Source: Myxococcota bacterium
GTDB taxonomy: Bacteria; Myxococcota_A; Polyangia; JAAYKL01
NCBI GenBank assembly: GCA_030065855.1
Contig: JASJCT010000002.1
Location: 16,531 to 80,530, forward strand
Direction of reading: 5' to 3'
DNA length: 64,000 nucleotides
Notes under the pieces: model-generated
What the model saw: the letters and a program-made list of their open reading frames with translations, nothing else
Database searches by the model: none
Told to the model about the DNA's origin: nothing
Made by a program: the position numbers and the translations under genes
Shown: one piece after another, positions 1 to 8,881 of the stretch
Position numbering within the stretch: position 1 is the stretch's first letter
Layout: the number at the start of each line of letters is the position of its first letter

Positions 1-2
1 TT

Positions 3-95
3 CGGGTCGAGCGCATCACTGCAGATGCATCTTTACCCAAGGATGCTATTGCCCCAGCCAGCGACTGGGGTGAATACCGCATACTGGTTCGTTAA
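3..95 (+). CDS. C-terminal end of an unidentified protein (partial)
   Basis: The frame beginning at base 3 stays open for 30 codons and stops at TAA 93-95. The residues read like a real protein tail (acidic and basic residues mixed, ending in a Trp-Gly-Glu-Tyr-Arg stretch), whereas the other two forward frames either stop early or read less naturally. The gene begins upstream of the window, so neither length nor family can be judged. I do not recognise it. Confidence 0.5.
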   Translation, partial: RVERITADASLPKDAIAPASDWGEYRILVR

Positions 96-243
96 GCGTA
101 AACCCCTGCGATATCCGCGGGTCTAACGCCATAGCTAAAATTTTTTTTTCAATTTAGGCCTAATTTTTTTCTTTTTTGCGTCGTTATCCTAAAATTGAGC
201 AAGTAAAAAAGAGCGTGACAGGTGGGCAAAAGGGATCGAGAGC

Positions 244-1038
244 ATGCTTTCGATAAAGGGCGTTCCCGATGAATTGGAAAACATCTACACCCAATACAAA
301 GACCTTTCCGAAGCGATTTATCGCTCTGTCAAAAGGCACGCGAAGCCTCAAAGGCTACCAGCGAACACCGATCTCTTTAAATGCACAGCGCCTGGTGCTG
401 TCGTTTTTATCTTGGAAGGCTACTTCAAGCTAAACCACAATCAAAAAACGGTTAGAATGTATTCTGGGTCTGATTTTGTAACCCTGGCGAACAATGCCTG
501 TGGCTTTTCTCTATCCAGTGAATTCAGGGCTGAAATCGTTGTTTTTGAGGGCCGCGCGCTCATGAACCAGCTCAGAAAAGACGCCCGCCTGCTCGAAAGT
601 TGGCACCTACTTACCGATTTAGACAGCAAAATCAATCTGGCCTTAGGCGCTTCCTATTTAAGTGACGACGTTAAAGCCACCTTTCACCTGCGCGAAGTAG
701 CTGATGGCGAAACGATCATTAAGCAAGGAGATCCGCCAGATGAGGTCTTTGAGCTACTCCAGGGAAAAGCAGCAGTGTTTTCGGCAGATCGGCATGTCGG
801 CACTGTACTGAGCGGGGAGATATTTGGCGAAATCGGCTTTCTGAACGACACCGCCCGAACCGCGACCGTGATCGCCAACGGCCGCTGTCTAGTCCGAGTG
901 GTAAAAAAGGAAGACTTCTTTGCATTGATAAAAAGTAATCCCGAGCTGGGCATCCACATTTCAAAGACCCTTGCCTCAAGAGTTGCGGCGCTCAACGATC
1001 GGTTAATTTCCCACGCAGACAATCATCAACAGATCTGA
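244..1038 (+). CDS. cyclic nucleotide-binding domain protein
   Basis: A 264-residue protein whose C-terminal half (about residues 140-255) is a cNMP-binding beta-roll of the Crp/PKA-regulatory type. The usual pattern is visible: a Gly-rich turn in HLREVADGETIIKQGDPP, then GEIFGEIGFLNDTARTATV, which is the phosphate-binding cassette with Glu and Arg in the expected places. The N-terminal 130 residues look like a second, degenerate beta-roll. There is no HTH after the domain, so it is probably a sensor or regulatory subunit rather than a Crp-type transcription factor. It is convergent with the giant kinase/phosphatase gene that follows; 46 bases separate the two stops. The start has a modest Shine-Dalgarno (AAAGGGA). 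Ligand unknown. Confidence 0.8.
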   Translation: MLSIKGVPDELENIYTQYKDLSEAIYRSVKRHAKPQRLPANTDLFKCTAPGAVVFILEGYFKLNHNQKTVRMYSGSDFVTLANNACGFSLSSEFRAEIVVFEGRALMNQLRKDARLLESWHLLTDLDSKINLALGASYLSDDVKATFHLREVADGETIIKQGDPPDEVFELLQGKAAVFSADRHVGTVLSGEIFGEIGFLNDTARTATVIANGRCLVRVVKKEDFFALIKSNPELGIHISKTLASRVAALNDRLISHADNHQQI

Positions 1039-1084
1039 CTGACCATCGTGCGATCGCCAAAATCCAGTCACAAGGAGGTCAACA

Positions 1085-4000
1085 TTACATTCTCTTTAGT
1101 ACAACCATGGTAACGTCATCAACGCATTCATAGTTGTTCAATTCTTTTAAAATATGATTTTTTATATCGTGCGGAGGCTTTGTGCTGGACTGGGCAAAGA
1201 GCTGCTTTAGTTTTTCCTCCCCAAACATCTGCTCCGCCCCACCCTTTGTATTCTGTGGAGCGCCCTTTTTCCATGCTTCGGTGATGCCGTCAGTGTACAA
1301 TAACATGGCATCCCCACGATCCAACTCAAAGCTGTTATCTGACATCATGTTTTGTACGTCATCCAAGATACCTAACCAAAGCCCGTCGGTTTCAACCATT
1401 TCAATGGTGTCTGTCTTTTTTCGATACACGATAATATCCTGGTGCAGGCCAGCAAAGCTGATCTTGCCATTTTCTTGAACAGTTAATACAGTGATGGTCA
1501 TATACTTTCCTAAGTTCATCAATTTGATATTGGCGGCGATAGTTTTATTAACAATGGTTAACAATTCTGATGGCTGAATGGCGGGATTGATGTTGAGGGT
1601 ATGGTGGATGCAGGTTTGCACCATCATCATGACAAGACCAGCCGGGACGCCGTGACCAGACGCATCTGCAATAACAACCCAATCCTGTTGGCCCACATTT
1701 AGGATATCGTAATAGTCACCACCCACCTCGTCAGCCGGTGCCATATGGGCTGCTATTTGATAACCATTGATTGATGGTTGCTTGGGAAGTAAACAGGTTT
1801 GGATATTGGCAGCAATCTCCATCTCTTTACTCAATTTGGCCGCATTCTCACGGTGCGTCACCAGACGGGCATTTTCAATGGAAATCGCTGCTTGGGCAGA
1901 TAAAACCCGCAATAGTTCTATCCGTTCGTCCGTGAAGGCATCTGTAACCAGGTTGTTTTCAAGATACAATATCCCGGACGTTTTTCCCTTATGGATAATA
2001 GGCGAACAGAGAAGCGATTTTATCTTGTTTTTCTTAATATAGGGATCGCGGGTAAAGTTTCCCTTTTGATGAGCATTGTGCAGGATTACATTTTCATCGG
2101 TTCTATGCACGTAGTTTATAATTTGGGACGAAAGCGAGGGGTTATTTTCGACGGATATCGATTGCAGTAACAATATTTCCTTTTCCGGCTCACCTTCTGC
2201 TTCAATATAGAGTTTCTGATCCCTTTCATTCTCAATGAGCAAGAATCCTCTCTGTGCACCAGCGCTCTGAAGTGAAAAATCCATAATGCCTTTTAATAGC
2301 CTGCCCAGATTAATTTCACTGGATAAGGCTTGTGATGCTTTCATTACCGTCGACAGATCAATGGCATCGGAGTAACTTGCGGTGTGGGAATAGGCAGTAA
2401 TTGTAGATTTTTGTGACTCAGCTGATGTGGGCAAAAGGAGATATCCGTATTTTTCTTTGATCTGCTCAGCTTTGGCTATAGACCCCCACATGCGGCAACG
2501 GTGGTATGCTTCGGTAAGATAGACAGTGGCGACTCTTTCCTCCTTTAGATCTAGCCAGAATTCTCCTGCCCGTTCGAGAGATAGGGCTTCTTCGTGAAGA
2601 TATCGGTTCTCATGCGCCAGTTTGATAGACGTTGCGTAGTGTTGTCTGGCAAGGTATTCTTTTCCATTGACGCGAGCGATTTCAGCTTCCACAAGATGGA
2701 ATTTATGCTTGTAACTCTTGGGTGAGTGCAAAGCCCAATTTTTCATTTTTTTCTGGCTTTTCGCAATGATCTTTGCGAATTTTTTCTGCACTGATTTTTG
2801 TTGTGTAGGAAATAGCGCCAACCGGGTCAATGCATCATAGAAATAAACCAGCGCCTGATAAGGCGAGGCCATGGTGGTATCCATGGTTGATCTGGATAAA
2901 TCAGCATATTTAAGTGCTTCATCATAATGGCCAAAAAGATAGTTCAGATTTAACAAATAGAAGTAAACATTAAAAATAGCGTTGATGTCGTTGGCCTTTT
3001 CATGTATCGGCATCATCTTGTTTATGTCATAGGAAGGGCCGATTAATGCACACGGATTTTCAGATTCGCCGAGCAAGTTTAACACGAATTGGCGATCCAA
3101 AAGTTCATAATTGTAGGGTGTTTCCTGGTTGATCTTTTTAATCATTTCCGCCCATTTTGTCATCTCTTCTGCCGTATATGGTAAATCTACGCCTGCGAAA
3201 TAGAGGGAGATGCAATAGGTATTGGCCGAATGTGCTGAAAATTCAAGATCACCGGTTTCGAGTCCTATCTTATAGGTTTCCAACAGGGGGTCTAACGACT
3301 CGTGTATGGAATTTTTCCAAGGATTGATCATGAACCAGAAAACCAGCAGAACCCGCGCCTTGGTCTCTTTAATCTGTAATTTTTCAACCAGATCTACAGC
3401 AAGCTTGCCCCACTTATATCCGTTTTCAATATCGAAGAAAATGCCGCAGTGAATCATGCCATATCCAGAATAAAAGAAGGGGGTGTAAACACTATTGCCG
3501 TATTTCACGGATATTCTGACGCCGTAGAATATTAAAAGGGGAATGAGATTAGGCGTAGCATACATTGCGGATGAACAGATGCCTGCCATAATTTGCATTG
3601 CCGCTAATTTATAGGGGTCTTTTAATTCCGGAAGGTTAATTAATTGATCAATGGATTTGCCCAAGAGGGATATTTTTAACCGTATAAGCTCATATACAAT
3701 CCTCGTATTTCCGGGTTTATCCGGTAGATTGATCCCGAGCTGACGCAAGACAAGCAGTCCGATTCGGATTCCTTCCAGAAGTTGATTTTGCGCAAAACAG
3801 GCAAAAATTTTGGTCTCATAGACCTTAATCGAATCCAGAATTGACGCTGCATGTTGAAATACCGTCTCGGCCAGTTGCTCCATAACGTCATACTCGGCAC
3901 TGAGTTGCGCGGCAACAACCGCTTCCTGGTATAACGCATGCGTTAACCCGTAGTTCTCCTCCCAAGAATTTTTTTCAAGTAGCTGTATGCCTGTTTGAAA

Positions 4001-6259
4001 GTAATTTAGTGCAGACACATAGGCACTGGAAGCCAAGGCTTTTTTACCGGCCATATTGTTCAGCTCGGCTAGCCTGCCTTTTTCTGACTTTTCCTTAACC
4101 AGCGCCGTTCCGGCATTTAATTGATTGACGATGTAGAATATTTTTTCTTGTAATGTACCCTCGTCAGTGGCGTTCAGCTCCAGTTTTCCGATGCAGTAAT
4201 GCTGTTGTGACTTTTCCGCATCCGGGATTAGCGAATATGCTGCTTCCAATACGCGGTCGTGACTGAATTGATATATCTCGTCAATTTTGTGCAATATGCC
4301 TTCACACAAAACTTCTTCTAAGGCGAGCAGAATGTCGTCTACTGGTTTTTTACATATGATTTTCAGTGTAGCAAGCGTAAAAGTACTGCCGATGCATGCC
4401 CCCAACTTTAGGATTTCTTGTGAAGGTTCTGAAAGGCCGGTAATTTTTTCTGTCATGAGGTCCACGACATTGTCAGTGGCTTTGATATTTTCGATGTCCT
4501 GCATACGCCAAGTCCAGCCATGTTCAAAGGAGAACGCAATCAGCTTCTGGCTATAGAGTGATTTTAAAAATTCATTGATGAAAAATGGATTTCCCTGGGT
4601 TTTTCTGACCAGAAGCGCTGCCAAAGGTTCTGTTTTTGCCGGCGAGCAGTGCAGGGTATCGGCGAGCAAATGATTGACATGGTCTGCTAAGAGCGGCTGT
4701 AAAAAAACGCTATTCACGATGGCCTTGGTTTTTTGAATTTCACCCAGGGTCAACATCAGCGGATGTGATTCAGGTGTTTCATTGTCTCGGTAGGCACCGA
4801 TCACGAACAGGTGTTTGATATCCGTATCGGTAATGAATAGTTTGATTAGGTGCAAACTGGCCAGGTCGGCCCACTGCAAATCATCCAGAAAGAGAACCAG
4901 GGGATGTTCACTACCGGCAAGTGCTTTGATGAATTCCTGAAACACAAAGTTAAACCGGTTTTGCGATTCAACCGGTCCCAAGGCCGGAAGTTCAGGCTGC
5001 GGACCTATAATACGTTCAAACAGGGGGATGATGTTGGTGATGATTTTGCCATTGGGCCCCAGTACAGATCTGATCTTTTCCTTCCATAAGGCAATTTGCG
5101 CGGCATCGCCTGCCAAGATCTGCTTGGCCAATTCATTGAAGGCCTGAATAAAGGCACTGTAGGGAACATTCTTTTCAAGACTTTCAAACTTTCCAGATAC
5201 AAAATAGCCGTTATGGGCAACAATAGGTGTGATGATCTCATTTACCAGCATGGACTTGCCAATACCAGGGAAGCCGGAAACCAGCATCAATTCAGCATTA
5301 TCTTCACAAACCCGTTCAAAGGCGTTCATTAAGGTATCGATCTCATGCTGCCGACCGTATAATTTTTGGGGTATCTGAAATTTGTCTGAGAGGTCCTGGC
5401 AACCCAAAGAAAATAGGGTCAGTGTGTTGCCTTGTTCCAGTTCCTTTCTGCAGTGCGCCAGATCGGCTTTCAGGCCGTGCGCACTTTGGTACCGGCCTTC
5501 GGGATTTTTATCCATCAGTTTGAGAATGATGTCCGATAGCAGTTTGGGTATAGTTTCATCCAGATCGTTGGGAGCGTTTGGCTGCACGGCGATGTGGCTG
5601 TGAATTAACTGTAAGGGATCTCTTGCATCAAAAGGTAACTGACCGGTTATCATCTGGTAGAAGGTTACGCCCAGGGAATAGAAATCCGTGCGATAATCCA
5701 GTGAACGGTTCATCCGTCCGGTCTGTTCCGGCGAGATATAAGCAAGTGTTCCCTCCAGTACATTCGGATTTTTGATCGAAGTGCTTTCTCGGGGAAGTGT
5801 AGTAGAAATGCCGAAATCGATAATTCGAACCATCTGTTGGGGGATGGTCAAAATAATATTGGCAGGATTTATATCTTTATGGATGATATTGCGCTTGTGT
5901 ATATTTTCAATAATCTCCACAATCTGCATGGCTAGATGGAGAAAATCTTTGGCATCGAGTTTGGTTGATGCCAGGAAATCAGCTAGAGACTGACCACCGA
6001 TATCTGCCATGCTGATGGCAGGTGCATCCTTGATTTGGGTCAAGGCATATACCTGAACAACACCTTCGTCGGCAAGTAAGCTGGTCAGCGTGTGGTATTC
6101 CTGTTTGAATTTTGAGACTTCTTCTGGTGTGGGGTAGGGTTTGTTGAGGATTTTCAGAACAACCGACCGGTTTTCCTTTTCCTCCCATGCACGGTAGATG
6201 AGGGTGTTGATGCTTTCATATATTGTTTCTCGGATTGAATAGTCGTTGGTTGGTTGCAT
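1085..6259 (-). CDS. giant Ser/Thr kinase - AAA ATPase - GAF - SpoIIE/PP2C phosphatase signalling protein
   Basis: A 1724-residue cytosolic signalling protein. Order: Ser/Thr protein kinase (residues about 10-270; Lys36 in VVLKIL, catalytic HKDINPAN with Asp129, DFG at 148-150); AAA_16/MalT-type P-loop ATPase (Walker A GFPGIGKS near 329-336, Walker B LVLFLDDLQW near 454-463); a long helical TPR-like region; GAF domain (about 1310-1470); C-terminal SpoIIE-type PP2C phosphatase (about 1480-1720, with EVGGDYYD, ADASGHGVPAG and a late DDVTMVV metal-site motif). No membrane segments are seen. This architecture, with histidine kinase or phosphatase at the end, is known from myxobacteria, cyanobacteria and spirochaetes. 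Having kinase and phosphatase in one chain suggests a self-contained switch. The ATG at 6259 has only a weak ribosome-binding site and sits 7 bases after the stop of a short upstream ORF. Confidence 0.93.
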   Translation of the reverse strand: MQPTNDYSIRETIYESINTLIYRAWEEKENRSVVLKILNKPYPTPEEVSKFKQEYHTLTSLLADEGVVQVYALTQIKDAPAISMADIGGQSLADFLASTKLDAKDFLHLAMQIVEIIENIHKRNIIHKDINPANIILTIPQQMVRIIDFGISTTLPRESTSIKNPNVLEGTLAYISPEQTGRMNRSLDYRTDFYSLGVTFYQMITGQLPFDARDPLQLIHSHIAVQPNAPNDLDETIPKLLSDIILKLMDKNPEGRYQSAHGLKADLAHCRKELEQGNTLTLFSLGCQDLSDKFQIPQKLYGRQHEIDTLMNAFERVCEDNAELMLVSGFPGIGKSMLVNEIITPIVAHNGYFVSGKFESLEKNVPYSAFIQAFNELAKQILAGDAAQIALWKEKIRSVLGPNGKIITNIIPLFERIIGPQPELPALGPVESQNRFNFVFQEFIKALAGSEHPLVLFLDDLQWADLASLHLIKLFITDTDIKHLFVIGAYRDNETPESHPLMLTLGEIQKTKAIVNSVFLQPLLADHVNHLLADTLHCSPAKTEPLAALLVRKTQGNPFFINEFLKSLYSQKLIAFSFEHGWTWRMQDIENIKATDNVVDLMTEKITGLSEPSQEILKLGACIGSTFTLATLKIICKKPVDDILLALEEVLCEGILHKIDEIYQFSHDRVLEAAYSLIPDAEKSQQHYCIGKLELNATDEGTLQEKIFYIVNQLNAGTALVKEKSEKGRLAELNNMAGKKALASSAYVSALNYFQTGIQLLEKNSWEENYGLTHALYQEAVVAAQLSAEYDVMEQLAETVFQHAASILDSIKVYETKIFACFAQNQLLEGIRIGLLVLRQLGINLPDKPGNTRIVYELIRLKISLLGKSIDQLINLPELKDPYKLAAMQIMAGICSSAMYATPNLIPLLIFYGVRISVKYGNSVYTPFFYSGYGMIHCGIFFDIENGYKWGKLAVDLVEKLQIKETKARVLLVFWFMINPWKNSIHESLDPLLETYKIGLETGDLEFSAHSANTYCISLYFAGVDLPYTAEEMTKWAEMIKKINQETPYNYELLDRQFVLNLLGESENPCALIGPSYDINKMMPIHEKANDINAIFNVYFYLLNLNYLFGHYDEALKYADLSRSTMDTTMASPYQALVYFYDALTRLALFPTQQKSVQKKFAKIIAKSQKKMKNWALHSPKSYKHKFHLVEAEIARVNGKEYLARQHYATSIKLAHENRYLHEEALSLERAGEFWLDLKEERVATVYLTEAYHRCRMWGSIAKAEQIKEKYGYLLLPTSAESQKSTITAYSHTASYSDAIDLSTVMKASQALSSEINLGRLLKGIMDFSLQSAGAQRGFLLIENERDQKLYIEAEGEPEKEILLLQSISVENNPSLSSQIINYVHRTDENVILHNAHQKGNFTRDPYIKKNKIKSLLCSPIIHKGKTSGILYLENNLVTDAFTDERIELLRVLSAQAAISIENARLVTHRENAAKLSKEMEIAANIQTCLLPKQPSINGYQIAAHMAPADEVGGDYYDILNVGQQDWVVIADASGHGVPAGLVMMMVQTCIHHTLNINPAIQPSELLTIVNKTIAANIKLMNLGKYMTITVLTVQENGKISFAGLHQDIIVYRKKTDTIEMVETDGLWLGILDDVQNMMSDNSFELDRGDAMLLYTDGITEAWKKGAPQNTKGGAEQMFGEEKLKQLFAQSSTKPPHDIKNHILKELNNYECVDDVTMVVLKRM

Positions 6260-6268
6260 TTGATGATC

Positions 6269-6528
6269 TCATGCATTGTGTTTCAGCACCAACATGGTAA
6301 TGGTACCACCTCTATCACTGCCGGCCAGTCCAATCTGTATATACACATTGATCGGCGATGAAACCTTCACACTGTTGTGTGTTTTATACAGCAGCCCAAC
6401 CGTCATTTCGGTATCCCGGGCTTTGGCCATCTTCGTAACGAACTTAATTTTGCTTCTGGCATTATTCTTGTAGGAAGCAATCTCGATATCAAGTTCCTGA
6501 CGAACAAAGGAAATCAATATGAAAAACA
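6269..6528 (-). pseudogene. possible short gene or 3' gene remnant upstream of the giant kinase
   Basis: The last 80 codons of this minus-strand frame read like real protein (regular Lys/Glu/Val pattern, a beta-strand-rich tail ending GGTITMLVLKHNA). The frame ends 9 bases before the kinase start, as an operon partner would. The only nearby ATG (6528) lies inside the 5' end of the divergent gene at 6519, so an intact gene here would overlap its neighbour head to head. It may be the 3' remnant of a longer gene, or a shadow. No family recognised. Confidence 0.3.
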
Positions 6529-7118
6529 TCAACCCGCTCACTGTATCTATTGTCATGTCGGCAACCCTCTTCTTCGCTGCATCGCCAGCACTTTCTGCGG
6601 AACCAGATACCACCCCGATCGATATATATATGGGCACGGGTGCCGCCATGTTCACACGCGTATCCTGGGGATTTATTCCAGCACCGGTCGCTGTCGCTAT
6701 CAACGCGGATGTGGGCAAATGGCTGCGGGTGCGCACCGACGTGAATTACCACTTGGCCGCTAAAGCGCTGTATGCCACCTTTGGTGCGGGGATCGTCTTC
6801 AGGCCAGTAGGTGCGAACGCTCGAAAAGACGGTGGATTTCAGCTTAAACTACCGATACTCGGAGAGTTGGGGTTTCTGTCCGGTGAGGTCGAGGCTGGAG
6901 ACGGATACAACGACACGCTCAGATGGTTTCTTTATGGGGCATCCCTCGGCGTGGATTTCGTCTGGTGGAAGGCCAAAAAAGCCGGTTTCTGTCTTTCGGT
7001 CAAGGGTGGATACCTATTTAAGAAGGACACTGGCTCACAATACGCGGGCATCTATTCATCCCATGACGACGTGCTGGGAAGCTCTGAAGCATCTATTCTC
7101 CTGGGCATTGTCATTTAA
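6519..7118 (+). CDS. exported outer-membrane beta-barrel-like protein
   Basis: A 199-residue protein with a Sec signal peptide (Lys near the start, hydrophobic core, predicted cleavage after ASPALSA). The mature part alternates polar and aromatic or hydrophobic residues and has repeated Gly-rich turns, and it ends in a short hydrophobic strand (LLGIVI), as small outer-membrane barrels do. No conserved family recognised. The start is supported by AAAGGA seven bases upstream. It lies divergently from the giant kinase gene and is followed by a 412-base stretch without a gene. Function unknown; surface location is inferred from composition. Confidence 0.65.
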   Translation: MKNINPLTVSIVMSATLFFAASPALSAEPDTTPIDIYMGTGAAMFTRVSWGFIPAPVAVAINADVGKWLRVRTDVNYHLAAKALYATFGAGIVFRPVGANARKDGGFQLKLPILGELGFLSGEVEAGDGYNDTLRWFLYGASLGVDFVWWKAKKAGFCLSVKGGYLFKKDTGSQYAGIYSSHDDVLGSSEASILLGIVI

Positions 7119-7530
7119 AACAAAGCCCACACCTTGGTTCATCGCCATGATCATACCAACGTCTTGCAACGGGAACATTTCAGCAGCCTGATACAATCCC
7201 TTTAGGAAGTAACGGACGAACTTAGTGTTGCAGTATGATGTTCAACCAAGGGGCGCATTGGGTGCCAAAACAGGAGCGCCTCCCACGGTTTCGAGCAAAT
7301 CGTCTCTGACACGTCTGGGCAAGGATGGAGAAGATGCTCCTTAATCATAATTTCGAACGCGTTTCGCATACGGAATCGCGATCCCAGGCGAAAAAAAGCG
7401 CTATTATCTCCACCCTATTATAGGGTTTGTGGTTTTTCTCGAACTACAGGAGGATGCAGATTTCAACGGGCTGAATTTCTATGTCGATGAAGCAGTCATT
7501 CCATATGTAACCCGATTAAGGAGGACTTTG
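7119..7530. other. intergenic region without a supported gene
   Basis: Short open frames here are shadows or very small. It contains one REP-like repeat (7407-7430, listed separately) and, at its end, a strong AAGGAGG Shine-Dalgarno (7518-7524) that sets the start of the next gene. No RNA gene or clear promoter was recognised. Confidence 0.6.
7407..7430 (+). repeat. REP-like dispersed repeat (degenerate copy)
   Basis: Reads TCTCCACCCT followed by a TAGGG block; CCCTATTATAGGG is a 13-base palindrome. The same TNTCCACCCT plus TAG(G/C) layout occurs at 25581-25600 and, with an extra CAC, at 37478-37497, which suggests one dispersed repeat family. Confidence 0.4.
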
Positions 7531-8202
7531 ATGAAAACTAAACTTGGCGTTATTGTTGTATTATTCACCGCAGCAATATCAGCACATGCACATGCAGACG
7601 AAGGCTGGAAACTAGAAAAAGACAAGAAAGGTGTAAAGGTTCATTCCAGAGCGATACCCGGCTCTGAATATCGCGAATTTAGAGCTGCTGGCACGAAAGC
7701 GGTTCCCTTGGAAGTGGGCGTGGAGGTGATGAAAGACTACAACCACTATGTGGAATGGTTCGGCATGTGCAACGAGCTTAGGGTTATCAAAAAGAGAAGT
7801 GAAAATGATTATGATATGTATTTTATTCTAGATATGCCGTTTCCACTTACCAATCGAGATGTGGTCGTTAATGTAAAGACCGGCTGGGATTTCGAGAAAA
7901 GAACGGCTTGGGTCAAGATTAAAGGTATTAAAAGTAATTATAAAAAGGATTCGGGGCTTGTAAGAATCACCAAATACGATGGAGAATTCGAAGTAGTGGA
8001 ACTTGAACCTGGGAAAACGCGGGTGTCTTACACCTTGCACGCTGAGATTGCCGGCTCACTCTCTCCCAAAGCCTATAATCTAGCAGCATATAAACACCCG
8101 TATAAAACTGGTACTGGCTTAAGAGAACAGCTAGATAAGGAAAAATACTGGAAGCGGGCCAGCCAAGTCCATAACAAACAATTCAGATATGCCCAAAAAT
8201 AA
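7531..8202 (+). CDS. secreted START-domain lipid-binding-like protein
   Basis: I take the ATG at 7531, not the earlier in-frame GTG, because AAGGAGG stands 7 bases before it and a signal peptide follows directly (ending at SAHAHA). The mature 200 residues fit a START/SRPBCC fold: an N-terminal GWKLEKDKKGVKVHSR strand pattern, the YVEWFGMC segment, FPLTNRDVVV in mid-domain, and a long C-terminal helix region. START proteins bind lipids or hydrophobic ligands in a deep pocket. Export suggests a periplasmic lipid carrier, which is inference. It is convergent with the UlaG-like gene (2 bases apart). Confidence 0.8.
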   Translation: MKTKLGVIVVLFTAAISAHAHADEGWKLEKDKKGVKVHSRAIPGSEYREFRAAGTKAVPLEVGVEVMKDYNHYVEWFGMCNELRVIKKRSENDYDMYFILDMPFPLTNRDVVVNVKTGWDFEKRTAWVKIKGIKSNYKKDSGLVRITKYDGEFEVVELEPGKTRVSYTLHAEIAGSLSPKAYNLAAYKHPYKTGTGLREQLDKEKYWKRASQVHNKQFRYAQK

Positions 8203-8204
8203 AC

Positions 8205-8822
8205 CTAGTCTATTTTATCCGTAATTTCTACATCGATACCGCTCCCTTGGAGCAACCGCTCGAAGGTTTGGGCATCTTCAATCGAGCCCACCACACCGCC
8301 GTCGTAGTGCATTGGGATGGCTGTTTTAGGTCGGATGATGGTTGCGGCTTCTACTGCTTCCTCAGCTGTCATGACATAGGTCCCTGAAACCGGTAATAGA
8401 GCAACATCACATTTAATACCAGACATCTCTGGGATCACATCCGTATCACCAGCGTGGTAAATGCGCTGGCCATCCACAGTGACGATGTACCCCACGTGCC
8501 CCTCTGCTTTTGGATGAAATTTTTTGTTCACGTTGTACGCTGGTACAGCTTCGATTTGGATACCCTTCACTGTCTTGGTCTCGCCTGCAGAAATGGTTTC
8601 AAAGGGTGCAGGGGGCTCACAACCCGGCGGGCAGAGGATTGCAGTGTCGGATTTCAATATTTTCTTGATGTCGTCTGGGCTCAGGTGATCGAAGTGGCCG
8701 TGGGTAATGAGAATAATGTCTGCTTTTGCGGTGCTCGAAATTTGATAAGGGTCGATGTAGATGGATAGATCTCCAGACTGAATACGGGTGCCATCGTGTC
8801 CCAATCTGTCAATGTTCATCAT
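8205..8822 (-). CDS. UlaG-like metal-dependent hydrolase (MBL fold)
   Basis: A 205-residue single-domain metallo-beta-lactamase-fold protein. The HxHxDH metal motif is complete (THGHFDHLS, His41, His43, Asp45, His46), followed by HAGDTDVIPEM (second-shell Asp) and the late AIPMHYDGG histidine. The length and the short, ungarnished fold match the UlaG/YtnP-type L-ascorbate-6-phosphate lactonase-like group, whose members are mostly of unknown substrate. The start is set by AAAGGAGG upstream of ATG 8822. Cytosolic; no signal peptide. Confidence 0.9.
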   Translation of the reverse strand: MMNIDRLGHDGTRIQSGDLSIYIDPYQISSTAKADIILITHGHFDHLSPDDIKKILKSDTAILCPPGCEPPAPFETISAGETKTVKGIQIEAVPAYNVNKKFHPKAEGHVGYIVTVDGQRIYHAGDTDVIPEMSGIKCDVALLPVSGTYVMTAEEAVEAATIIRPKTAIPMHYDGGVVGSIEDAQTFERLLQGSGIDVEITDKID

Positions 8823-8881
8823 GTCGATATACCTCCTTTGACCCTGTTATACTGCCAAATCTTAATTAAGCAAAAGGCGCC

